DNA from: Ekhidna sp051379705
GTDB lineage: Bacteria > Bacteroidota > Bacteroidia > Cytophagales > Cyclobacteriaceae
NCBI RefSeq assembly: GCF_051379705.1
Contig: NZ_CP179868.1
Span: 1,240,001-1,304,000, forward strand
Direction of reading: 5' to 3'
DNA: 64,000 bases
The translations under genes were made by a program, and so were the position numbers. Below the pieces are notes generated by a model. The model was not told the origin of the DNA, did not search any database, and was given only the letters and a program-made list of their open reading frames with translations. Of this stretch, positions 1-8,655 are shown one piece after another. Position 1 is the first letter of the stretch, and the number at the start of each line of letters is the position of its first letter.

Positions 1-1
1 T

Positions 2-208
2 CTTTATCAAATTTTAAAACGGTTTGATGAACCGTCCAGTAAAATTCTATTGAAGGATATCAAGATTGGGAAGGCTTTTATTTTCAACAATAAGACCTAT
101 GTAAAGTTGGAAAAGAAGCGCACAAGGTCTGTATGCCAGGAGGTGACATCCGGCAGAAAATACCTTATTTCAGATCTGGCTGAAGTTGAGGAGAATGATG
201 AAGAATAA
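2..208 (+). CDS. C-terminal end of an unidentified protein (possibly SprT-like)
   Basis: The window opens inside this gene. The frame is open from base 2 to the TAA at 206-208 and gives 68 residues that are basic in the middle and acidic at the end. No catalytic motif lies in the visible part. The stretch KLEKKRTR followed by SGRKYLISDLAEVE resembles my memory of the C-terminus of Bacteroidota SprT-like (zinc-protease fold) proteins. That identification is from memory only; the HExxH motif that would confirm it lies outside the window. Confidence 0.55.
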   Translation, partial: LYQILKRFDEPSSKILLKDIKIGKAFIFNNKTYVKLEKKRTRSVCQEVTSGRKYLISDLAEVEENDEE

Positions 209-301
209 ATTCATCAATTGCATCATTTTGAGATAAAATTTTCTTATTTTAACAATCTCAAGACCACCGCTACTTGTTATGATGTATTTAAGAGGGTTAA
301 A

Positions 302-1120
302 ATGTCACAGACAATAGCGGTATATAATTTCAAAGGAGGTGTTGGGAAAACCAGCACTACACTCAGCTTAGCGCATAGTTGGTCCAGATCATTTAAAGTT
401 TTGGTGATCGATTGCGATCCACAAGCCAATCTTACTCAGGCTCTTACCAGTCAAGAACACGATACAAATCTCTTTACCATTACCAAGAAATTGCTTCATA
501 ATGGACAACCAGACATTCGTCCAGTTGAAATTCATCCTTATTTGAGTCTGATACCGGGCGATTACCGAATGGCTGAGATTGAGTCAAACACCCAGTTCAT
601 TTCGTTTGGACATATCATTTTCTACAAACTTCTATCAGCAATTCGCCATAACTATGATTTTATCATTTTGGATTTTCCGACTCATTTTGGCGTAACAGTC
701 AAGTCCTTCATCGTCAATATTAACAGCATTCTAATACCTGCGACAGCCGGGTCTTTTTCAATTTCAGGGTTTAAAAAATTGTTGAATTACCTGGGCGACG
801 TAGAAAAAGATAAACCACTGGAAATCCTTGGTATTTTCTTTAATCAATACCGAAAAAATACACTTTATCATCAGAAAGTAGTGCGAGAGGCCGAGCAGGA
901 ACTTGGAAATCTAATCTTGGATCAGAGAATTCGGGAATCCATTCGTGTAAGTGAGGCAAATGGAAGAAACGAATCCGTGTATGCGTTTACGGATCAGAGT
1001 GCAGTAGCTGAAGATTTTCTAAAGCTCAGCGAGGAAGTGATCTCAAGGATGAACAGGATTAATCTGAATGATGCGATCCATCATTTGAGCGAACGTGAGG
1101 TAAGGGGATTAGATCGCTAG
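302..1120 (+). CDS. ParA-family ATPase (chromosome/plasmid partitioning type)
   Basis: A 272-residue protein of the ParA/Soj/MinD P-loop family, which uses ATP-driven dimerisation on DNA or membrane to position chromosomes, plasmids or protein clusters. The deviant Walker A motif KGGVGKT is at residues 11-17, followed by VLVIDCDPQAN; the Walker B region reads IILDFPT. The frame is open further upstream to 218, but the extra 28 residues look like untranslated sequence and the family begins with the MSQTIAVYNFKGG strand, so the ATG at 302 is preferred. No parB partner is next to it, so its cargo is unknown. The 3' end overlaps the convergent gene by 12 bp. Confidence 0.88.
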   Translation: MSQTIAVYNFKGGVGKTSTTLSLAHSWSRSFKVLVIDCDPQANLTQALTSQEHDTNLFTITKKLLHNGQPDIRPVEIHPYLSLIPGDYRMAEIESNTQFISFGHIIFYKLLSAIRHNYDFIILDFPTHFGVTVKSFIVNINSILIPATAGSFSISGFKKLLNYLGDVEKDKPLEILGIFFNQYRKNTLYHQKVVREAEQELGNLILDQRIRESIRVSEANGRNESVYAFTDQSAVAEDFLKLSEEVISRMNRINLNDAIHHLSEREVRGLDR

Positions 1121-1678
1121 TCTACGAGAAATCAGACCATTTATTAGTTCAAAAAAACGAAGTGGTGGTAAAGTTCTCCACTTCTCTACCTGCAGGCTTC
1201 CTGACATATTCACGTAATTATCAATATTGAAATTTTTCATTTCATCAATGATGAACTCTCGGAAATTTACGCCTGCTATCCAACCGTCTTCTACCTCTTC
1301 AAACCATTCCTCGTAGTAGCTATCATCGCTTCCATGAAAGTTCATGATGTTCTCGCCTATCAAAGCGAATTTGTTTATTCCAAAATCCATCATGTGTTCG
1401 AGGATGTTCCGCTTCAGCTGCATGATGTCGTTATTGAGTGCATCGTTCCATTCTCCAATCATTTCGATCGTAGCAAAGCCTAGCTCATAATCAATAAAAA
1501 GAATCTTTAAGTACAGGGTCTCAGACCCAAAAAAATCCCAGGCGGGATCGATATAATAGCCATAGATATTTTCAGAGTAGACATCATAATTATACTCTTT
1601 GCCAGCGAACGGCGAACGATCATCGTAGCTGGAGTTGTAATATTGATTCCAGCGATCATATGGCGTAATGGTATGCAT
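1109..1678 (-). CDS. Conserved hypothetical protein, 189 aa
   Basis: An acidic, aromatic-rich protein (many Tyr, Trp, Phe and Asp) without signal peptide, membrane segment or motif I recognise. The length and composition look like a real soluble protein, and a near-consensus Bacteroidota promoter sits directly before its ATG. It is convergent with the parA-like gene and overlaps its 3' end by 12 bp. It lies just downstream of the TonB receptor terminator, so it is probably a single-gene transcript. I cannot assign a function. Confidence 0.75.
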   Translation of the reverse strand: MHTITPYDRWNQYYNSSYDDRSPFAGKEYNYDVYSENIYGYYIDPAWDFFGSETLYLKILFIDYELGFATIEMIGEWNDALNNDIMQLKRNILEHMMDFGINKFALIGENIMNFHGSDDSYYEEWFEEVEDGWIAGVNFREFIIDEMKNFNIDNYVNMSGSLQVEKWRTLPPLRFFELINGLISRRLAI

Positions 1679-1683
1679 TTAGA

Positions 1684-1713
1684 CAAATGTAGATTGGAGG
1701 CCTTAAAAACAAA
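1684..1713 (-). promoter_or_regulatory. Bacteroidota-type promoter for the 189-aa protein
   Basis: On the minus strand TACATTTG (positions 1691-1684) matches the -7 consensus TAnnTTTG, and TTTG (1713-1710) lies 18 bp upstream as the -33 element. The ATG at 1678 is only 6 nt past the -7 box, which suggests a leaderless or nearly leaderless mRNA. The -33 element lies inside the T-tract of the preceding terminator. Confidence 0.6.
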
Positions 1714-1742
1714 AAACCCTGACCAAATGGCCAGGGTTTTTG
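1711..1742 (-). terminator. Rho-independent terminator of the TonB receptor gene
   Basis: Read on the minus strand, AACCCTGGCC and GGTCAGGGTT form a 10-bp stem (one G-T pair) around an ATTT loop, followed by a run of T. It starts about 20 bp after the receptor stop codon. Confidence 0.85.
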
Positions 1743-1762
1743 AATACTTTGTAATTCCAGGT

Positions 1763-4555
1763 TTAGAAGTTGATTTGGATACCAGCGTTGAAGTTTCTTG
1801 GAAGACCGAAGAATACCTCTGCATCATCAGCATCGTGATCATCATCAAACGAGTTGAACTCACTGTTATCCCCAGCATCCTGAATATAAATCTTATTGAA
1901 CGCATTAAACACATGCGCAAAAACTTGAAGTGAGAATCCAGAATTTTTAGTTGGAATGGTGTAGAATGCATGAAGGTCAACTACGCCATATGAAGGCACT
2001 TGCCATGCTTGTGGTCTCTCATTAGCATTTCCGTCACCATTAGCATCTTCCAGAGCAGTTCTTCCAATCGGGTTAAAGTCAGAATAGAAATCATTATAGA
2101 ATCTGTAATCAGCTTTAATTGTCAGACTTGCTGTAGGAGTAAAAGATCCAGAAAGATAAAATTGGGTTTGAGGAGCATCACCAACTTTCAAATCTTTGAT
2201 GTAAAGTGTCTCATTGAATCTGTCAACAACATTACCAGTTGCATCGTTTTCAGTAATAACTACACCCGTATCGTCCGTAAATCTCCAGTTACCGAAAGAA
2301 GCCGCAGCATCTAGCCTAAAGATCTGGCTAGGCTTCCAGGAAGCCTCAAACTCAACTCCAGTATTTCTTTGCTCAATTCCAGTAATCAAAGCAAAAATGT
2401 CTGCACCAGTATTGGGATTTTCAACTTCTTCTTTTTGAGTTCTGTTGGACCATAAGGTATTATAGTAGTTTGCATTCAAGACAATGTCAGAACCTAATCG
2501 GTAGGTAAGTCCAGCTTCGAAAGACGTGAACTCTTGATTTTGAGGATCATCAAACAAAATGAAACTTTCATCATCAATTACCCTGTCAAAATTTGGAGTT
2601 TGGGAGATGAAACCTCCGTTTCCATAAACATTCAAGTCATCATTTATTCTATAAGAAACTCCTCCTTTGAATTGATAGCCAGTAAATGATCCTGGTTTAA
2701 TCTGCAATCTATTTCCAGTTGCCGTACCATTATCGGACAAGAAAAAGTTATCATGAGTGTATTTAGTACTTGTGAAACCAGTTGTAAGTGAAACGGTGAG
2801 TGCATCGGCAGTATAGGTACCTTGAGCGAACGTTCCAATCCAATCTACTGTGTTTGTGTAGTTGTAATCAATTCTATCACCTAATGTCTTTCTATATTGC
2901 CAATTTTGAGTTTCGAATTGATTCCCGGTGAATCTATAGTATTCACCACCAAGTAGGTCTCTCACTTCTCTGAAATGATCAATAGAAGCGGTTCGCCAAT
3001 CCAATCCTAGCTGTAGTGAGAGGTTCTCATTTACATCCCAGAATAATTTAGAGATTGCGCCAATGGTCCATTGGTTATTTCTACTATTCCTCAAAATACC
3101 AATTGACTCACCGTCTTGCTTATTTCCAGTATCAAAATCATTTGTCCAAGCTTGAGCAGGGCCTTGATTAACAGCAATCGTAGCATTCCAATCCCATTCC
3201 CATGGAGCAGGACCGAAGAAAAATGGCTGATTGGCTCCATTCACACCATATGCATCTTTTCTGATTACCTCACCAAAAGTACCAGAACCACCACCTTGGC
3301 CACCTGACCAATAAGCAACTGTAGTCCACTGCATATTTTCATTGAATGAATGATACCAGTTTAAATTGAACTGAGGCTTGTGGAAAAAGTTCTCTCTCTC
3401 CATTAAGTAGTTTTCACCTGATCTGCTTCTGCTTCTCGCATCATACATTCCCCAAAATTGCTTTCCATTGTATGAAGCATCTACTCCGCCGTAATTTTGG
3501 TTAAAGTCTCTTCCTTGTTCAATGTAAGCTCGAGAGGCGGCCGGATCATATGATTCTAAACCTAATGCGAAATCTCTATCGTAAACTCCAATATTTTGTC
3601 TATATAGATTTTGACCATGTGCTTGAGGGGCACCTACTAAAAACGCTTCAAACTTATTGTTATCGTTTAGCTGGAACGAAGCTCCTAAATAGTAGGCCCA
3701 TGCATCTGTGTAAAGACCTGAATAAAAACCGTCACCGGTTTTTCTTACGACAGTTCCCGAAACAGCCCATTTTTCATTCATAAGCCCGCTATTAAAGGTC
3801 GCTGTTGTTTTTCTAAAGTTCCAACTTCCAACTTCTTGCTTAATTGAAGTTCCTTTTCCCCTTGAAGCAGGATCTGTAATAATATTGAGAGTTCCTCCGA
3901 TTGATGGAACAGCTAAATTAACTGGACTCATACCTCTCTGTAGCTGAATCGACTGAGCTGCATCACCTAGTCCATCCCAGTTTGACCAAAAAACCCAACC
4001 ATTTTCCATATCATTCACAGGAACACCATTTATCATAATCGCTACGTTCCGCTGATTGAAACCTCGAACATTTAGTCGTGCATCTCCAGCTCCGCCACCT
4101 TGGTTTGTTGAGTAAAAAGAAGGTGATGCGTTGAGTACCAATGGTAAGTCTCGAGATCCAAGATTTTGTTGAATATCTTTTTTATCAAGGTCAGTGAATG
4201 TGTAAGGAGTCTCCTGTGTTGATCTTGAGGCTATGATTTCCAACGTTGAAAGCTGAGTGATTCCGGCTTCCATGTTGATAGTTCCAAGTGAGGATTGACC
4301 ATCCTGAATATTCAGAACGACATCCTTAAAACCAACATAGCTAACAACTAATACCGACCCACTAGATGGGACGTTAATACTGAAATCTCCATTGATATCA
4401 GTCACCGTACCAAGCGTGGTACCTTCAATCAAAACAGTAGCTCCTGGGAGGCCTTCTCCGGTCTCTGAATCGGCTACTTTTCCTGTAACAACACCTTGTG
4501 CCATCAAAGCAAAAATGCTAAGCATGAGTGTTACTGTAAGTAAAACTTTCTTCAT
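1763..4555 (-). CDS. TonB-dependent outer-membrane receptor
   Basis: A 930-residue outer-membrane active-transport barrel. It has a signal peptide (MKKVLLTVTLMLSIFALMAQ), a carboxypeptidase-regulatory-like (CarboxypepD_reg) beta-sandwich at about 20-105 (GKVADSETGEGLPGATVLIEG), a plug domain at about 110-230 (LNVRGFNQRNVAIMINGVPV), then the beta-barrel ending in an aromatic residue (QINF). It is shorter than typical SusC proteins and no SusD partner is adjacent, so a siderophore, cofactor or peptide ligand is as likely as a glycan. It follows the murQ operon on the same strand after 136 bp but has its own -7 box, so cotranscription is uncertain. The substrate cannot be read from the sequence. 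Confidence 0.92.
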   Translation of the reverse strand: MKKVLLTVTLMLSIFALMAQGVVTGKVADSETGEGLPGATVLIEGTTLGTVTDINGDFSINVPSSGSVLVVSYVGFKDVVLNIQDGQSSLGTINMEAGITQLSTLEIIASRSTQETPYTFTDLDKKDIQQNLGSRDLPLVLNASPSFYSTNQGGGAGDARLNVRGFNQRNVAIMINGVPVNDMENGWVFWSNWDGLGDAAQSIQLQRGMSPVNLAVPSIGGTLNIITDPASRGKGTSIKQEVGSWNFRKTTATFNSGLMNEKWAVSGTVVRKTGDGFYSGLYTDAWAYYLGASFQLNDNNKFEAFLVGAPQAHGQNLYRQNIGVYDRDFALGLESYDPAASRAYIEQGRDFNQNYGGVDASYNGKQFWGMYDARSRSRSGENYLMERENFFHKPQFNLNWYHSFNENMQWTTVAYWSGGQGGGSGTFGEVIRKDAYGVNGANQPFFFGPAPWEWDWNATIAVNQGPAQAWTNDFDTGNKQDGESIGILRNSRNNQWTIGAISKLFWDVNENLSLQLGLDWRTASIDHFREVRDLLGGEYYRFTGNQFETQNWQYRKTLGDRIDYNYTNTVDWIGTFAQGTYTADALTVSLTTGFTSTKYTHDNFFLSDNGTATGNRLQIKPGSFTGYQFKGGVSYRINDDLNVYGNGGFISQTPNFDRVIDDESFILFDDPQNQEFTSFEAGLTYRLGSDIVLNANYYNTLWSNRTQKEEVENPNTGADIFALITGIEQRNTGVEFEASWKPSQIFRLDAAASFGNWRFTDDTGVVITENDATGNVVDRFNETLYIKDLKVGDAPQTQFYLSGSFTPTASLTIKADYRFYNDFYSDFNPIGRTALEDANGDGNANERPQAWQVPSYGVVDLHAFYTIPTKNSGFSLQVFAHVFNAFNKIYIQDAGDNSEFNSFDDDHDADDAEVFFGLPRNFNAGIQINF

Positions 4556-4585
4556 CTTATTTATTTATGGTTTATATAGGTATTA

Positions 4586-4593
4586 CAAAAGTA
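4586..4593 (-). promoter_or_regulatory. -7 promoter box of the TonB receptor gene
   Basis: TACTTTTG on the minus strand matches TAnnTTTG exactly and lies 30 bp before the receptor ATG. I do not see a clean -33 TTTG at the usual distance, so strength is uncertain. Confidence 0.5.
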
Positions 4594-4691
4594 GAATCTT
4601 CTACCGAACTATGTGTTTTTTCCAGTTTAAGTTTTCCACATTTGGCTTAATGATAAGATAACAAACAAAATTTGGCTTTCTAAGAAAAGAT

Positions 4692-5504
4692 CTACTTTAC
4701 TACAGATTCGATGGCCTTGCGCACAGATCCGTGCCTTTCCAGAAGTCTTGAAGCTTCTTCTTTGGAAATATTGAGTTGTTCTATCAGCATTTGAACACCT
4801 CGCTCAACAAGCTTTTCATTACTTAGCTGCATATCCACCATCTTATTACCTGCTATATGACCCAGCTTTATCATTACTGAAGTGGAAATCATATTGAGAA
4901 CAAGTTTTTGAGCGGTGCCGGCTTTCATGCGTGTACTTCCTGTGACAAACTCCGGCCCTGCTAAAACCTCAATCGGATATTCGCTTTCCTGTGCAAGTTT
5001 TGAACCTTCATTGCACACGATGCAACCGGTTAATACTTCATTTTTTTTCGCTTCGCGGATAGCTCCAATCACAAATGGAGTTCTTCCTGATGCTGCGATT
5101 CCTACCACTGTATCATCTTTATGGATGTCATGCTTCTCAAGATCTTTCCAACCTTGCTTTTCATTGTCTTCTGCAAATTCTACTGCTTTCCTGATAGCGC
5201 TATCTCCACCTGCAATGAGCCCAATGACTCTTCCATGATCAACTCCAAAAGTAGGTGGGCACTCCGAAGCATCTACTATCCCGAGCCTTCCACTTGTGCC
5301 GGCTCCAATGTAAAACAGGCGACCACCACGCTTCATACGAGGTATTATCTGAGAAACGAGTGATTCAATTTGAGGTAGACATTTAGCAACAGCCAATGGA
5401 ACCGTCTGATCCTCCTTATTAATATTACTTAGCAGTTCCATCACACTCATTTTTTCTAAATGATCGTAATGTGAATCGGACTCGGTAAGTGGCTTCTTAG
5501 TCAT
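4692..5504 (-). CDS. murQ: N-acetylmuramic acid 6-phosphate etherase
   Basis: MurQ cleaves the D-lactyl ether of MurNAc-6-phosphate to give GlcNAc-6-phosphate and D-lactate, a step of peptidoglycan recycling in the cytoplasm. The SIS sugar-phosphate fold is clear: GAGTSGRLG at residues 67-75 and the DASECPPTFG segment with a conserved Glu at 81. A small helical C-terminal domain (SRLLERHGSVRKAI) is present, as in the family. The length of 270 aa is close to normal. The start overlaps the murK stop by 8 bp (ATGACTAA), so translation of the two is probably coupled. It is the last gene of the miaA-GT-oxidoreductase-murK-murQ run. Confidence 0.95.
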   Translation of the reverse strand: MTKKPLTESDSHYDHLEKMSVMELLSNINKEDQTVPLAVAKCLPQIESLVSQIIPRMKRGGRLFYIGAGTSGRLGIVDASECPPTFGVDHGRVIGLIAGGDSAIRKAVEFAEDNEKQGWKDLEKHDIHKDDTVVGIAASGRTPFVIGAIREAKKNEVLTGCIVCNEGSKLAQESEYPIEVLAGPEFVTGSTRMKAGTAQKLVLNMISTSVMIKLGHIAGNKMVDMQLSNEKLVERGVQMLIEQLNISKEEASRLLERHGSVRKAIESVVK

Positions 5505-6339
5505 TCTGCTGATGATATAAAACTAAACCGGAAATGGGTGACTGAACAATATTTTTAATGGTGATGCCTCGGTCTGCACCCTCTTGACGTAATACATCCG
5601 AAAAGTGAAGGGCTATGGATCCTGAAAAATAAAATGGGGCTTTTGAATGATGATTTTCGAAAAAGAATGCATCGAAAAAATCGATAAAGTTCGATTGGAT
5701 CATTTCGTGAACATCCGGATAATGACTATTCTCAAAGACGAAGGGAGCAAATGAGGCAAGAAAATGGTTGGGTTTGGGCTGATCGTAAATACGCCTAATT
5801 ACCTGGTCGGAGGTTAGATTGAACTGGCTTTGAAAGGCAGTGATCACCTCCTCAGCAACTTGATTTCTAAAGACTGCCTTAAGTAACTTTTTGCCCAAGT
5901 GAGCGCCACTTCCTTCATCGCCAAGCACATATCCTAACGAGGCGCTTACTTTATTTACGTTCTCTCCATCATAAAAACACGCGTTTGCACCTGTTCCGAG
6001 TATGCATACATTCCCAGCTTCTTTCCCGCAAAGTGAGCGAGCTACTCCTATTAGATCATTATGAGCATACACTCGCTCTCCAAAAAGTTCCTCAAGTGCC
6101 TGCTTTACATCCACAGCTTGTTTTGCAGTATCAATTCCAGCCGCATAAAAGAAGGTTGGGATGTTGGGTAATATTTTGCTTCCGAAAGTATCTACAATGC
6201 TTTGCTTAAGATCCTCGATACTATGTGTATATGCATTGAAACCGATGGTTTCAAATTGCGAGATACTCCCATCATCGACCAGACGCCACTGTGTGCCGGT
6301 GCCTCCTGCGTCTCCAACAATAAAAGTCTGATTAGCCAT
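5497..6339 (-). CDS. murK: N-acetylmuramic acid / N-acetylglucosamine kinase (BadF/BadG family)
   Basis: An ASKHA-fold sugar kinase of 280 aa. The N-terminal phosphate loop GDAGGTGTQW is at residues 9-18, an adenosine loop reads ILGTGANACFYDG, and LGDEGSGAHLG follows. Bacteroidota such as Tannerella forsythia use a kinase of this family (MurK) to phosphorylate MurNAc taken up from outside, supplying MurQ. The position directly upstream of murQ, with an 8-bp overlap, supports the same role here. Activity on GlcNAc rather than, or as well as, MurNAc cannot be excluded from sequence. The gene overlaps the preceding oxidoreductase gene by 8 bp (ATGGCTAA). Confidence 0.85.
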   Translation of the reverse strand: MANQTFIVGDAGGTGTQWRLVDDGSISQFETIGFNAYTHSIEDLKQSIVDTFGSKILPNIPTFFYAAGIDTAKQAVDVKQALEELFGERVYAHNDLIGVARSLCGKEAGNVCILGTGANACFYDGENVNKVSASLGYVLGDEGSGAHLGKKLLKAVFRNQVAEEVITAFQSQFNLTSDQVIRRIYDQPKPNHFLASFAPFVFENSHYPDVHEMIQSNFIDFFDAFFFENHHSKAPFYFSGSIALHFSDVLRQEGADRGITIKNIVQSPISGLVLYHQQND

Positions 6340-7339
6340 TAGCTGACTTGTATATTTTTTCGATTATCTCAACGGTCTTCAATCCTTCTAGGCCATTAGT
6401 CGCGATGCTTCCACCATTTTGAAGCACATCTATAAGGTTTTCATATACACGGTCATGGTTGCTCATACTTCCTTGATATTCCCCGTATTCATTGGCTGGG
6501 TTACCGGCCCTGAGCTCTCCAATTTCTTCACCTTCCAATGATTGATACTCGAGTTTATTCAGATACTGACCACCTACTTTTACAGTGCCTTTTTCACCAA
6601 AGACAGTTATGGAGCCTTCCATATTTTTAGCAAACGCATTGACGGTATAATTGACCGTGCCCAGCACACCATTTTTAAACTTCAAAGAAACCACGCCGGT
6701 ATCCTCAAATTCAATTACGTCTTTATGAGCAAAATTTTGAAGGATTGCCGACGCTTCATCAACATCTCCAATCATCCAGTACAACAAGTCTATGAAATGA
6801 CTAAACTGTGTAAACAGCGTTCCGCCATCCAGCATTTTAGTTCCTTTCCAATCAGATTTTTCATAGTAATCAAAGTTTCGATTCCAAAAGCAGTTGAGCT
6901 GAATGGAGTACAGCTTACCCAAAGCGCCTTGGTCAATCTTCTCCTTGACAGCTTCTATTGCGGGGTTGAAGCGATTTTGCTTAACTATAAATAAGCGCTT
7001 GTTGCATTTTTCTGCTGTCTTGATCATTTCTTCACAATCTGCTGAAGAAAGCGCCATCGGCTTTTCACAGAGCACATGAAACCCCGCATTTAATGAATTT
7101 ATGGAATGCTCTGCATGTAGTCCATTTGGTGAGCAAACAGCAACAACATCCATATCTTTAAAGCGGAGAAACGTTTCAACATCTGTAAAAAATGGGACTT
7201 CATATTCTTCACCAAGCTTAGTGGCTTTCTCCACATTTACATCGCAAACAGCAGCAAGCTTGCCAAGCTTGGAAATATGTCCTGCATGTCTCTGGGCAAT
7301 GCGACCACATCCTATCAGTCCTATTCTTATTTTATCCAT
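6332..7339 (-). CDS. Gfo/Idh/MocA-family NAD-dependent sugar dehydrogenase (WlbA/WbpB-like)
   Basis: A 335-residue oxidoreductase with a Rossmann fold (GLIGCGRIA at residues 7-15) and the family's catalytic CEKP motif (Lys93). A histidine in the FTQFSHFIDLLYW segment is the likely second catalytic residue. The segments RLFIVKQNRFNPAI and LNCFWNRN resemble the UDP-GlcNAc(A) 3-dehydrogenase subgroup (WlbA/WbpB) that makes amino-sugar precursors for surface glycans. Exact substrate specificity is inference. It lies between a glycosyltransferase and murK, overlapping both by 8 bp, which points to surface amino-sugar metabolism. Confidence 0.8.
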   Translation of the reverse strand: MDKIRIGLIGCGRIAQRHAGHISKLGKLAAVCDVNVEKATKLGEEYEVPFFTDVETFLRFKDMDVVAVCSPNGLHAEHSINSLNAGFHVLCEKPMALSSADCEEMIKTAEKCNKRLFIVKQNRFNPAIEAVKEKIDQGALGKLYSIQLNCFWNRNFDYYEKSDWKGTKMLDGGTLFTQFSHFIDLLYWMIGDVDEASAILQNFAHKDVIEFEDTGVVSLKFKNGVLGTVNYTVNAFAKNMEGSITVFGEKGTVKVGGQYLNKLEYQSLEGEEIGELRAGNPANEYGEYQGSMSNHDRVYENLIDVLQNGGSIATNGLEGLKTVEIIEKIYKSANG

Positions 7340-8621
7340 TTCTCAGCAATAACTTTTCTAATTTTTCTACTAAATGACTATGAGAAAATTGCCTTAATAG
7401 TGCTTCGGTATCCTCTTTTAACGGCAATCGTTCATTCTCAAATATATCTTCCAAAAATCCTCTGATACTACCAATTTCTGGGTAAGCTATAATTTCACCA
7501 ACATCCTTATCATTCATCAAATCGCCTAAATCACTTTTGCGCCCACCAAGACCTAGAATCATTCGCTCGGCAGCCAGATATTCAAAAAACTTGACAGGTA
7601 AGATCCATTCTGAATTATCGGATTTATTTAATAGCAACAATAAAACATTGCATCTCCTATATTCATCCTGGATACTATGATGAGGCAAATATCCCAAAAA
7701 TTCCACTTTCCCTTTCAGTTCGCTTAATGCAGTAATTTCCTCTTTGATTGATTCGGAGACGATGCCTCCAATTCTGATTTTCAACTTGTTGGCAAACACC
7801 TGATTTTCTCTACACATCTGATCTAGCAGGAGCCAGAGCTGACGCGGATTCCTCAATTCATTGAGCATTCCGTAATATCCAATCGTGAAATGAGACTCAT
7901 TGGGCTCACTTATTGATTTGTTTTGTACAGTTATGCCATTGTGGAGTAAATCTATGCCACCAAAAGCCTGCGCAAGCCGAGTGCTTACAGTTGTTGCGAC
8001 ATCAGCTTCTCTGATTACACTGCGCTCCATTCTTTTATGAATATCCAACACAATGGCCGAAGTGTTCAGCTTTTCCAATACATCCCACTTGCTCCAGGGA
8101 TCTCTAAAATCTGCCAGCCATCTTACTTCCTCAACTGCTCGCTTCACTTTTCTGCCAATCAGATGCATACTGTGTGGTGGTCCAGTAGTGATGATGGTAC
8201 CAATATTTTGCTCCTTGACGGTCTTAATCGCTTGTTTAGCAGCTGATTTGACCCAAAAAGCGCGAGGATCAGGAACCAATAGATTGCCTCTAACCCACAC
8301 CATAAGCTTATCCTTGAATTTTTTCTCAGACTTTTCAAGCACTAATCCTTGCTGAACATTTTTTCGGTCCTTATTCCCGGTCAGTTTATGAAAAAGATTG
8401 AATGGTTCCCAAATGGGTAGTTTAATTGTTGGAATTTCATCCACCATATCCAAAAGATTCTCGTCTTTTATTTCAAACTGAGGGTTTTCAGGCGTAAGCA
8501 CAATTGGATCCCATCCTCTATTTTTCAATTGCAAGGCGAAATTCATCCAGCGCTGTACACCTACTCCTCCACTTGGAGGCCAGTAATATGAGATAATGAG
8601 GACTTTGCGGTTGGATTCCAT
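7332..8621 (-). CDS. GT-B (GT4-like) glycosyltransferase
   Basis: A cytoplasmic glycosyltransferase of 429 aa with a GT-B layout. The N-terminal Rossmann half begins VLIISYYWPPSGGVG (PPSGGVGVQRW at 15-25), which is typical of GT4-like enzymes. The C-terminal half contains FEYLAAERMILGLGG, the usual nucleotide-sugar E-x7-E region in diverged form. The donor and acceptor sugars are unknown. The stop overlaps the oxidoreductase start by 8 bp (ATGGATAA), and miaA ends 34 bp upstream, so it is in the same operon. Presence in a murK-murQ operon is unusual and suggests glycan assembly and recycling are made together. Confidence 0.82.
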   Translation of the reverse strand: MESNRKVLIISYYWPPSGGVGVQRWMNFALQLKNRGWDPIVLTPENPQFEIKDENLLDMVDEIPTIKLPIWEPFNLFHKLTGNKDRKNVQQGLVLEKSEKKFKDKLMVWVRGNLLVPDPRAFWVKSAAKQAIKTVKEQNIGTIITTGPPHSMHLIGRKVKRAVEEVRWLADFRDPWSKWDVLEKLNTSAIVLDIHKRMERSVIREADVATTVSTRLAQAFGGIDLLHNGITVQNKSISEPNESHFTIGYYGMLNELRNPRQLWLLLDQMCRENQVFANKLKIRIGGIVSESIKEEITALSELKGKVEFLGYLPHHSIQDEYRRCNVLLLLLNKSDNSEWILPVKFFEYLAAERMILGLGGRKSDLGDLMNDKDVGEIIAYPEIGSIRGFLEDIFENERLPLKEDTEALLRQFSHSHLVEKLEKLLLRNG

Positions 8622-8655
8622 AATTTCAATGGCAAATCAACATAAATCCGATTAC

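Noticed and set aside
302..1120. ParA as a sign of an integrated plasmid or phage
   Set aside because: No parB, replication, integrase or phage genes are near, and flanking genes look like ordinary chromosome.
1643..1933. Plus-strand frame of 96 codons across the TonB receptor terminator
   Set aside because: It crosses the promoter of one gene, a terminator and the receptor coding end on the opposite strand, and has no family features.
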